A DNA stretch of 5,146 bases, taken from positions 1 to 5,146 of the forward strand of contig CAMWIB010000098.1 in assembly GCA_947174215.1 (NCBI GenBank), given 5' to 3'. Source of the DNA: an uncultured Clostridia bacterium (lineage in GTDB: Bacteria > Bacillota > Clostridia > Christensenellales > CAG-917). Of this stretch, positions 1-5,146 are shown piece by piece. Position numbers and translations under genes: made by a program. Positions within the stretch are counted from its first letter, which is position 1. The number at the start of each line of letters is the position of its first letter. Under the pieces are notes generated by a model. That model worked only from the letters and a program-made list of their open reading frames with translations. It did no database searches and was not told the DNA's origin.

Positions 1-23
1 GATTTGATAAATTTATGTTATGA
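1..23 (+). CDS. Possible 3' end of an upstream gene (ATGA overlap)
   Basis: A reading frame open from the left edge ends at TGA 21-23, with last codons reading F-D-K-F-M-L-stop. The stop overlaps the ATG at 20-22 of the lipid kinase gene in the classic ATGA arrangement used for translational coupling. The kinase gene has no recognisable Shine-Dalgarno sequence in the 19 bases before it, which fits coupling to an upstream gene. Only seven codons are visible, so nothing can be said about the product. The alternative is a chance ATG-TTA-TGA triplet run in intergenic DNA. Confidence 0.25.
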
Positions 24-904
24 GAAAGTGCGCAATCATCATAAACGATATGTCGGGCAATATCGCCCGCGTAGACGGCGATATGCTCACCTCCGTTTTT
101 GGCGGAGGTTTTGAGGTAGAAGTTTTCCATTTGAAAAGGCGCACGGTATTCAAGAACGTTTCCAAATACGACAGAATTGTTCTGTGCGGCGGCGACGGCA
201 CGCTGAACGGAATCATCAACTGTAAGAAGAGAGAGGACGCGGAAATTTTCTACTGTCCCTACGGCACTCTCAACGAGCTGGCAACGGGCAATTCGCAGGA
301 AGCGGACTATCTCCTTCCCGACGTAGGACGTGCTGGCGACAAGTTGTTTTCATACGTCTTTGCGTGCGGCATATTCACCCCGCTCGGCTATATCGTCAAA
401 AACAAGCATAAGCAAAAGTTCAAGGCGCTCGCGTATATCACAAAGGTCATAGGTCAGTATAAGCTCTACAATATCGGAGCGAAGCTAAACGTAGACGGAA
501 AGACCTATGACGGCAACTATACCCTGATAATGGCAATAGACTCCCCCAAATGCTTCGGCTTCAACTTCAACAAGATGTTTAAGCTCGACGACGGACGTCT
601 GCACCTGCTCACTATCGCCGCTCCAAAGCATAAGGGCTTACTTGGAAAAATACGCGTTTTCTTCCCACTCTTCCGCGCATTCTTTATTGGCTTCAAGAAG
701 CCGTATCGCTCAAAAATGATGTTCTTTGATGAATTTAAGCACTTAAACGTTGAATTGCGTCAAGATACGGCATTCTGCGCAGACGGCGAAAAGGTGGATA
801 TGTCTGGCACTTTCGATATAGAGCCGACACGCCTCGCAACGCCTATTCGCATCATCGCGCAAAGCGAAATCGAAAAGATGGCAAAACACGGACTTAGTTT
901 GTAA
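20..904 (+). CDS. Diacylglycerol kinase/YegS-family lipid kinase
   Basis: This 294-residue protein has the length and motif order of the DAGK catalytic family (DgkB, YegS, sphingosine-kinase-like enzymes), which phosphorylate a lipid hydroxyl using ATP at the inner face of the membrane. Visible motifs are an N-terminal strand with NDMSG (residues 9-13) in place of the usual NPxSG, the nucleotide-binding loop CGGDGTLNG (56-64), PYGTLNELA (80-88) where relatives usually have a GTxNDFA-like loop, KLDDGRL (188-194), and FCADGEKV (252-259) containing the late DGE with its conserved acidic residue. There is no signal peptide or membrane helix, as expected for a peripheral enzyme. The start is fixed by an in-frame TAA at 8-10 and by the lack of another ATG, GTG or TTG before position 20. 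No Shine-Dalgarno is visible, which suggests coupling to an upstream gene. The family is secure. The substrate (diacylglycerol, undecaprenol or another lipid) cannot be read from the sequence. Confidence 0.85.
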   Translation: MRKCAIIINDMSGNIARVDGDMLTSVFGGGFEVEVFHLKRRTVFKNVSKYDRIVLCGGDGTLNGIINCKKREDAEIFYCPYGTLNELATGNSQEADYLLPDVGRAGDKLFSYVFACGIFTPLGYIVKNKHKQKFKALAYITKVIGQYKLYNIGAKLNVDGKTYDGNYTLIMAIDSPKCFGFNFNKMFKLDDGRLHLLTIAAPKHKGLLGKIRVFFPLFRAFFIGFKKPYRSKMMFFDEFKHLNVELRQDTAFCADGEKVDMSGTFDIEPTRLATPIRIIAQSEIEKMAKHGLSL

Positions 905-992
905 TTAAAAGTTTTTGTTTTTTAATTTTGAGAAAATAGATTCTTGCTCTTATTGAAATTTTGATTTGAGTAATTCGGACAGAATTTTGAAT

Positions 993-1121
993 ACAAAAAT
1001 TGCCTTAATTGGATGATAGGCGCGAAAGAAGTACTTTTACTCACAGCCTAACGTACAAGACGTACGTGACTGTCAGCAAAGTGCCTCTAAAAAGCATATC
1101 GCCAATTAAGGCAGTTTTTGT
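993..1121. repeat. 129-nt foldback element (MITE-like or structured RNA)
   Basis: The arms 993-1012 and 1102-1121 are inverted copies that pair over 20 positions, the only imperfection being T1000 opposite G1114 (a G.U pair in RNA). The interior continues the same hairpin. GATA 1015-1018 pairs with TATC 1097-1100, and GC 1020-1021 with GC 1094-1095. Positions 1027-1037 pair with 1078-1088 with one mismatch and one G.U. ACAG 1043-1046 pairs with CTGT 1070-1073, and ACGTAC 1051-1056 with GTACGT 1062-1067 around the loop AAGAC. One arm begins with an A run and the other ends TTTTTG, so the outer stem could also act as a terminator in either direction. No convincing target-site duplication is visible. 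It lies 88 nt after the lipid kinase stop and 11 nt before a promoter. It may be a small non-autonomous mobile repeat, a structured RNA, or a large-loop terminator. Confidence 0.6.
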
Positions 1122-1131
1122 CGAAATGGTA

Positions 1132-1160
1132 TTGCAAAAACACGACTCGTATGCTATCAT
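1132..1160 (+). promoter_or_regulatory. Sigma-70/SigA-type promoter for the rmlA operon
   Basis: TTGCAA at 1132-1137 serves as a -35 box and TATCAT at 1155-1160 as a -10 box, separated by exactly 17 bases. The -10 is preceded by TG-N (1152-1154), an extended -10 element. The -10 matches the TATAAT consensus at five of six positions and the -35 at four of six. Transcription would start near 1167, giving a leader of about 134 nt before the ATG at 1301. This is the best promoter I could find in the intergenic region. Confidence 0.6.
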
Positions 1161-1192
1161 ATATAAAATATATGGTAATATCTGGAAATATC
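1155..1192. promoter_or_regulatory. Candidate operator: inverted repeat plus tandem 10-mer over the transcription start
   Basis: Positions 1155-1163 and 1169-1177 form a 9-bp inverted repeat with one T/G position, covering the -10 box and the predicted start. It runs straight into two head-to-tail 10-mers, TGGTAATATC (1173-1182) and TGGAAATATC (1183-1192), which differ at one base. A 10-base period puts both copies on the same face of the helix, as in many repressor or activator sites. No binding protein can be named, and AT-rich DNA can produce such patterns by chance. Confidence 0.35.
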
Positions 1193-1232
1193 GCGCGTAT
1201 GTGGGCGTAACGCGTAATAAATTATAAAAAGA

Positions 1233-1267
1233 GTTGTTCTTATTATATTTTTGGGATTTGGAACAAC
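1233..1267 (+). other. Hairpin in the rmlA leader
   Basis: GTTGTTC at 1233-1239 and GAACAAC at 1261-1267 are perfect inverted copies around a 21-base AT-rich loop, inside the predicted 5' leader and 33 nt before the rmlA ATG. No T run follows, so it is not an intrinsic terminator. It could be a protein-binding or antitermination site in the RNA, an operator in the DNA, or chance. The remainder of 1193-1300 shows three copies of GCGTA (1195, 1205, 1212) and the ribosome binding site, and nothing else I can name. Confidence 0.3.
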
Positions 1268-1300
1268 ACTAATAGCACTACGCTACGGGGGAAAAGTTGA

Positions 1301-2158
1301 ATGAAGGGAATTATACTTGCCGCAGGAAAAGGCACACGGCTATATCCTATCACGCAAGTCATTTCTAAACCGCTGTTGCCGATTTATGACAAGCCGATGA
1401 TTTACTATCCGCTGTCCGCCCTGCTCCTCGCGGGTGTGACAGATATTCTCATTATCGTTGCTCCCGATTCGATAGACTCGTACAAAGCGCTACTCGGCGA
1501 CGGAAGCCAGATAGGCGCAAGACTGGAATATGCTATACAGCCAGTTGCTCGCGGCATTGCGGACGCATTCATAATTGGGGAGGATTTCATTGGTGACGAC
1601 AGCGTATGCCTCGTGCTTGGCGACAATATTTTCTGTGGTCAGAACCTCGGCAATATTCTGCAAAAGGCGAGCGGAAATAACGGCGCGACAATTTTTGGAT
1701 ACAAAGTGAACGACCCGCGTGAATTCGGCGTGGTAGAGTTCGACAAAAAGAAAAAGGTCGTATCCCTTGAAGAAAAGCCTGCGGAACCCAAGTCGCCCTA
1801 CGCAGTTCCCGGTATATACTTCTACGACAATCGCGTTGTGGAAATTGCAAAAAATCTCAAACCGTCAGCAAGAGGCGAGCTTGAAATTACGGATATAAAC
1901 AAAAAATACCTTGAACTCGGCGAGCTTAACGTACAGCTTTTCGGGCGCGGAATAACTTGGTTCGATACAGGCTCACCCGACGGTCTGCTTGCCGCAACTC
2001 AGTTCATATCCAAAAAACAAAATAAGGACGGGCAGTATATTGCCTGCATAGAGGAAATCGCTTGGCAAAAGGGACTTATCTCTACGGCGAAGCTCAAACG
2101 CACGGGCAAAAAGCTCTCCCCCACTGCCTATGGCAAATATCTTAACTCACTAACGTAA
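1301..2158 (+). CDS. rmlA: Glucose-1-phosphate thymidylyltransferase family (RmlA-like)
   Basis: The protein is 285 residues, close to the usual 288-292 of RmlA/RfbA, which joins dTTP and glucose-1-phosphate to make dTDP-glucose, the precursor of dTDP-rhamnose and other deoxysugars. Visible landmarks are the nucleotide-binding loop AAGKGTRLYP (7-16), SKPLLPIYDKP (22-32), LGDGSQ (65-70), metal-binding D108 in LGDNIF, FGVVEF (142-147), EEKP (157-160), RGELEITDIN (191-200) and the second acidic residue D222 in WFDTG. Several motifs differ from textbook RmlA: AAGKG for AGGSG, SKPLLP for SKQLLP, VARGIADAF for SPDGLAQAF, AVPGIYF for AVTGLYF, and DTGSPD for DTGTHD. A related hexose-1-phosphate or another NTP is therefore possible. 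The G-rich GGGGGA at 1287-1292, 8 bases before ATG, supports the start. It is the first gene of a three-gene operon; no rmlB, rmlC or rmlD lies in the window. Confidence 0.88.
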   Translation: MKGIILAAGKGTRLYPITQVISKPLLPIYDKPMIYYPLSALLLAGVTDILIIVAPDSIDSYKALLGDGSQIGARLEYAIQPVARGIADAFIIGEDFIGDDSVCLVLGDNIFCGQNLGNILQKASGNNGATIFGYKVNDPREFGVVEFDKKKKVVSLEEKPAEPKSPYAVPGIYFYDNRVVEIAKNLKPSARGELEITDINKKYLELGELNVQLFGRGITWFDTGSPDGLLAATQFISKKQNKDGQYIACIEEIAWQKGLISTAKLKRTGKKLSPTAYGKYLNSLT

Positions 2159-2167
2159 AACACGCTG

Positions 2168-3271
2168 ATGAACACGAATAGAAAAATAAAAATCGCACAG
2201 GTCGTAGGCAATTCACGTGCGGGAGGAGTAATAAGCTGCGTGCTTAATTTCTACCGCAATATCGACCGTACGCTTTTTCAATTCGATTTTTATACTTACG
2301 GTCCGTCACGCTACGATAAGGAGATTATCGAGCTTGGCGGCAGAGTTTTTTATATACCAGACGTACTTAGCTTTTTCAAATCGGTTTCCGCAATGAAGGC
2401 GCACTTCAAACGCGAGGGCTACTATGCCGTACACGCGCATCTCACCTCGCTGTCCTTCGTTCCCCTGCTCGCGGCAAAGCTTGCGCACGTAAAGTTGAGA
2501 ATTTGCCACGCGCACTCCACGAGCCATAAGAGCGAAAAGGTATGGCTCGTTAAAAACACGCTCAAACACGTATCAAAGCTTTACCCGACCGCGCTTGCAG
2601 GTTGCAGTAAGCTTAGCAACTGCTGGCTATACGGCAAGCGTAAGGGAGAGGAAGCCTTCCTTCTTCACAATGCCATAGACCTTACCCGCTTCAAGCACGA
2701 CGCGCAAAAGTCAGAGGCTATGAAAGAGAGCCTTGGGCTTGCAGGCAAGCACGTAGTCGGCTGTATCGGAAGATTTGAATTTCAAAAAAATATGCCGTTT
2801 TTGATAGATGCGTTTGCATCTCTCGCACTTGAAGACTCCGAGGCGCACCTCGTACTCGTCGGTAGCGGACGGGAAGAGAAAAGCATACTCGCAAAGATTG
2901 CGCACTACGGCTTACAGGAGCGGGTCCACATTCTGCGCGATATCAAGGAAGTGGAAAACTACTTCGCCGCGTTCGACCTCTTCGTACTGCCCTCCCGCTT
3001 CGAGGGATTGCCTCTCGTGGCGATTGAAGCGCAGGCGATGGGAATACCGTGTCTGCTCTCAGACTTAATCACCGACGAGGTGAACGTATCCGAAAAGTGC
3101 GAGTTTTTGAGTATCGACTCCTTTGGGGCTTGGGCGGAGAAAATGCGCGATATGCTACGCGAAGATAAGGTCTACGACGCAACCGAAAAGATTGTGCAAG
3201 CGGGATACGATATTACGCGTGAAAGCAAGCGACTCGAAAGCTTTTACCTCTCTTTGGGCGGTGCAAAATGA
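2168..3271 (+). CDS. GT4-family glycosyltransferase (EpsF-like)
   Basis: This 367-residue GT-B fold enzyme should transfer a sugar from a nucleotide-sugar donor to a lipid-linked glycan at the cytoplasmic face of the membrane. The N-terminal acceptor half begins with the typical strand and glycine-rich loop (residues 7-20, ending RAGG) followed by VLNFYRNID (25-33), as in EpsF-like exopolysaccharide transferases. The C-terminal donor half shows GCIGRFEFQKN (198-208), whose R202 and K207 occupy the usual diphosphate-contacting places, then LVLVGSG (228-234), LFVLPSRFEGLP (271-282), and the EX7E pair E279 and E287. There is no signal peptide or clear transmembrane helix. The start is 9 nt after the rmlA stop. 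Its Shine-Dalgarno is poor, but the family N-terminus begins right there and no alternative start fits better, so coupling to rmlA is likely. Donor and acceptor sugars cannot be deduced. Confidence 0.9.
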   Translation: MNTNRKIKIAQVVGNSRAGGVISCVLNFYRNIDRTLFQFDFYTYGPSRYDKEIIELGGRVFYIPDVLSFFKSVSAMKAHFKREGYYAVHAHLTSLSFVPLLAAKLAHVKLRICHAHSTSHKSEKVWLVKNTLKHVSKLYPTALAGCSKLSNCWLYGKRKGEEAFLLHNAIDLTRFKHDAQKSEAMKESLGLAGKHVVGCIGRFEFQKNMPFLIDAFASLALEDSEAHLVLVGSGREEKSILAKIAHYGLQERVHILRDIKEVENYFAAFDLFVLPSRFEGLPLVAIEAQAMGIPCLLSDLITDEVNVSEKCEFLSIDSFGAWAEKMRDMLREDKVYDATEKIVQAGYDITRESKRLESFYLSLGGAK

Positions 3272-4158
3272 GCGTAAAGATTCTCGTCGTCTATCATAAT
3301 AACGCGCAGGTCGTGCAAAATGAAATACTTACGCCTATTCTTGCAGGCGCGCAAAACAAAAACACTGCCGCACTGCTTGGCGAGAGTTTTCTTTGCGATA
3401 ACGACGGCGAAAACATATCCTCAAAAAACGCTTTATATAACGAGCTTACTGCGGTCTACTGGGCGTGGAAAAACTACGATAAGTTAGGCAATCCCGAGCA
3501 TATCGGGCTTTGCCATTACAGAAGATTTTTCATTTTCCAAAAGAGAAGAAGCCCCTACTACGAGGCAAAGCAAATTGACGGTCAGTTTTTCAAAACCATA
3601 AACTGCTCGACTGAAACCGTCAATAGCGTTGTAGATAACTGCGACTACGTTGCGCCTATGCCAACTGCAAGAACGTCCGTCAGACTCAACTACGCGCGAG
3701 CGCACCGTATAGAAGATTTAGAGGCAGTACAAAGTATTATAAATACGAAGTATCCCGAATACGCGAACGCCGCAAAGACATACTTCGACGGAAGCAAGGC
3801 GTATTACTATAATATGTTTATCTTTGACAAGAGTACGTTTTTCAGATACTGTGAATGGCTGTTTGCGATATTGTTTGAATTTGAAAGAACGGCAAAGCGT
3901 GTGCCTGACAGAATGTACATCTCGGAAAGACTTACAGGCGTATTTTTTACAAAGCTTGAAGAAGAGGGCAAAAAAGCGTCATATCTCCCAACCCTATATA
4001 TAACCGGTCAAAAACCGAAGATAAAAGAGGTTATTGCGCAAACAAAGACAAATTTGAAGCTTAAAAATTCAAGCAAGCTATATGCGTTCAAGCCTATAAT
4101 ATTGTATCTTACTCCGCACTTTATTCTGCGTATGAGAAGGTCAAAACGCTGTAAATAA
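3268..4158 (+). CDS. DUF4422 protein, putative surface-polysaccharide glycosyltransferase
   Basis: The 296-residue product matches the layout I know for DUF4422 (PF14393): an N-terminal strand KILVVYHN (4-11), a GENISSKN turn (47-54), YNELTAVYWAWKNY (57-70), HIGLCHYRRFF (78-88), a middle strand DYVAPMP (126-132), YYYNMFIFDKSTFFRYCEWLF (179-199, with the conserved NMF and CEWLF), and RMYISERLTGVFF (215-227). Proteins of this family occur in capsule and exopolysaccharide clusters and are thought to be glycosyltransferases; from memory, some relatives are linked to galactofuranose transfer, which I cannot verify here. The basic C-terminus (RMRRSKRCK) follows a modestly hydrophobic stretch near 275-287 and may sit against the membrane. 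The ATG overlaps the GT4 stop by ATGA, implying translational coupling and a joint pathway. It is the last gene of its operon. Family assignment is firm; activity is inferred. Confidence 0.85.
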   Translation: MSVKILVVYHNNAQVVQNEILTPILAGAQNKNTAALLGESFLCDNDGENISSKNALYNELTAVYWAWKNYDKLGNPEHIGLCHYRRFFIFQKRRSPYYEAKQIDGQFFKTINCSTETVNSVVDNCDYVAPMPTARTSVRLNYARAHRIEDLEAVQSIINTKYPEYANAAKTYFDGSKAYYYNMFIFDKSTFFRYCEWLFAILFEFERTAKRVPDRMYISERLTGVFFTKLEEEGKKASYLPTLYITGQKPKIKEVIAQTKTNLKLKNSSKLYAFKPIILYLTPHFILRMRRSKRCK

Positions 4159-4171
4159 ATTCGATAAATAC

Positions 4172-4203
4172 AAACGACTACTTAAAACAAGCAGTCGTTT
4201 TTT
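4172..4203 (+). terminator. Intrinsic terminator of the rmlA-GT4-DUF4422 operon
   Basis: AAACGACT (4172-4179) pairs with AGTCGTTT (4193-4200). After one A/C mismatch, CTT (4181-4183) pairs with AAG (4189-4191), closing a five-base loop. The stem runs into six T residues (4198-4203). It starts 13 nt after the DUF4422 stop and lies between two convergent genes. The other strand has only an interrupted T-rich tail (TTTGTATTTAT), so it may also stop the ABC gene, less efficiently. The rest of 4204-4249 shows nothing I can name. Confidence 0.85.
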
Positions 4204-4249
4204 ATTGATAATAAACTTATATTTGCTAATAATCCAATCTTAAATTACG

Positions 4250-5146
4250 CTATTTGTTTTCACCGTTTTCCGCTTTATCCTGCTCCGATTTCTCCGCTTC
4301 GCTCGCCTTTGCCTTCTCAGCGTTCTGGCGCATAATTTCCTTGCAGTCCGCCTCGTATATTCTTGTGACTTCCTTAGCGGTTCCGCTGTGGATAATCTTT
4401 CCGCCGTCTATATAAACGGCCTTTTGACAGAGTCTGTTTATCTGCGATGTGCTGTGCGAAACAACGATAAAAGTCGTGCCGTTTGCTCTAAGCTCGTCTA
4501 TCTTCGCCGCACATTTCTGCTGAAACGGCGCGTCGCCTACTGCCAAAATTTCGTCAATCAAAAGTACGTCAGGCTGTACGTCTACCGCAATAGCGAAGCC
4601 AAGTCTTGACATCATACCCGACGAATAGTTTTTGAGCGGCACGTTCATAAACTTTTCAAGCTCTGCAAACTGTACGATGCTGTCATACTTTTTCTGCATA
4701 GTCTTATGCGAAAAGCCGAGCATAGCGCCGTTGAGAAACACGTTCTCCTTACCCGTCGCGTTATAGTCAAAGCCCGCGCCAAGCTTTAAGAGAGGTACCA
4801 TATTACCTCTCGTGCGCACGTAGCCGCCCGTAGGCTCTATTATACCTGCGATAATTCTCAGCAACGTCGATTTACCCGCACCGTTACGCCCTACGAGTGC
4901 AAGACTCTCTCCCCTGCGCACTTGAAGGTTTATGCCGTTGAGCGCTTCAAACGTCTTATAGTGAAGCTTGCCCTTTATGAGTTTTATGACGTATTCCTTG
5001 ATATTGTCTATTTTCTCGGACGGCATACGGTATTTCATCTCGACGTCGTGGGCGGCGATGAGTATGTGCTCGTCCCTATCGGAAGGCGTATCGTCCGTGG
5101 AGCCCGTCGGGTGAGTGTCGGGGTCGTGTGTGTTGTCGCCGACGGG
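4250..5146 (-). CDS. Polysaccharide/teichoic-acid ABC exporter ATPase (TagH/Wzt-like), 5'-partial
   Basis: This is the nucleotide-binding subunit of an ABC-2 exporter that would flip lipid-linked polysaccharide or teichoic acid across the membrane with a TagG/Wzm-type permease. Numbering from the ATG at 5038, the motifs are SEKIDNIKEYVIKLIKGKL (7-25), typical of this subfamily, Walker A GRNGAGKST (50-58), LLKLGAGFDYNATGKENVFL (83-102), ABC signature YSSGM (138-142), Walker B VLLIDE (158-163), VGD (167-169) and H-loop H195. All catalytic residues are present. The frame remains open upstream of 5038 to the edge, with no ATG, GTG or TTG. The codons just before encode HILIAAHDVEMKYRMP, the first beta strand of the fold, so the true start is off-window. 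The segment before that strand is rich in D, T, P and H and looks disordered. The C-terminus is a K/E/A-rich tail (about 236-262) rather than a Wzt sugar-binding domain. The gene is convergent with the sugar operon. Confidence 0.9.
   Translation of the reverse strand, partial: PVGDNTHDPDTHPTGSTDDTPSDRDEHILIAAHDVEMKYRMPSEKIDNIKEYVIKLIKGKLHYKTFEALNGINLQVRRGESLALVGRNGAGKSTLLRIIAGIIEPTGGYVRTRGNMVPLLKLGAGFDYNATGKENVFLNGAMLGFSHKTMQKKYDSIVQFAELEKFMNVPLKNYSSGMMSRLGFAIAVDVQPDVLLIDEILAVGDAPFQQKCAAKIDELRANGTTFIVVSHSTSQINRLCQKAVYIDGGKIIHSGTAKEVTRIYEADCKEIMRQNAEKAKASEAEKSEQDKAENGENK

Noticed and set aside
903..927. Inverted repeat AATTAAAA/TTTTAATT overlapping the lipid kinase stop codon, as a possible terminator
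   Set aside because: The stem is entirely A-T with a mostly T loop, so it would be too weak to terminate reliably. It is probably a by-product of AT-rich DNA.
1046..1120. Integron attC-like site, because GCCTAAC at 1046-1052 fits the RYYYAAC core
   Set aside because: No matching GTTRRRY partner occurs downstream, the core does not lie at the end of the palindrome, and there is no integrase or cassette context.
993..1121. CRISPR or transposase-bearing mobile element
   Set aside because: There are only two inverted arms, no spaced direct repeats, no transposase frame and no clear target-site duplication.
1009..1227. A 72-codon open frame on the + strand in the intergenic region
   Set aside because: It starts with TTG inside the foldback arm, has no ribosome binding site, runs through the foldback, promoter and repeats, and its translation resembles no family I know.
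1272..1290. JUMPstart/ops-like element, since GTAGCGT appears here
   Set aside because: It is on the minus strand while the operon runs plus, and the RfaH-ops system belongs to Proteobacteria; the match is short.
1587..1850. Antisense open frame inside rmlA, and similar ones inside the lipid kinase, GT4 and DUF4422 genes
   Set aside because: All lie wholly within well-recognised genes, lack ribosome binding sites and give no family-like protein; they are shadows of codon use.
2808..3068. Out-of-frame open frame within the GT4 gene
   Set aside because: It covers the conserved donor-binding half of GT4 in another frame, and its translation is low-complexity and rich in R and S.

Overview
The window looks like a stretch of bacterial chromosome, probably from a low- to mid-GC Firmicute and perhaps an uncultured gut-type Clostridium relative. 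That assignment is an impression from protein style (TagH/Wzt-type exporter ATPase, DUF4422, EPS-type GT4), compact gene spacing and AT-rich intergenic DNA. No marker gene proves it. The theme is cell-surface polysaccharide or teichoic-acid-like glycan synthesis and export.

Layout from left to right. (1) Positions 20-904 (+) encode a diacylglycerol-kinase/YegS-type lipid kinase. It probably overlaps the end of an off-window gene by an ATGA junction. (2) Positions 905-1300 hold no credible gene but are rich in structure. They contain a 129-nt foldback (993-1121) whose two 20-nt arms pair completely with one G.U and whose interior also folds. A good extended -10 promoter follows (1132-1160), then a tandem 10-mer just after the predicted start of transcription (1173-1192) and a second hairpin in the leader (1233-1267). 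(3) Positions 1301-4158 (+) are a tight three-gene unit: an RmlA-family sugar-1-phosphate nucleotidylyltransferase, a GT4 glycosyltransferase 9 nt later, and a DUF4422 protein overlapping the GT4 gene by ATGA. The unit closes with an intrinsic terminator at 4172-4203. (4) Positions 4250-5146 (-) encode a convergent ABC-transporter ATPase of the polysaccharide/teichoic-acid export type. Its reading frame stays open to the right edge, so the gene is 5'-partial and the ATG at 5038 is probably not its start.

How the genes may work together (inference): the nucleotidylyltransferase makes an activated sugar, probably dTDP-glucose or a relative; GT4 and DUF4422 add sugars to a lipid-linked glycan on the cytoplasmic face; the ABC ATPase powers export with a permease that should lie to the right of the window. 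The lipid kinase could recycle or supply phospholipid for the membrane anchor, but only its position suggests this.

The items most worth a second look are the promoter-proximal foldback and repeats at 993-1267, the N-terminal extension of the ABC ATPase, and the noncanonical active-site motifs of the RmlA homologue. I found no clear evidence for a wholly new multi-gene system in this window.
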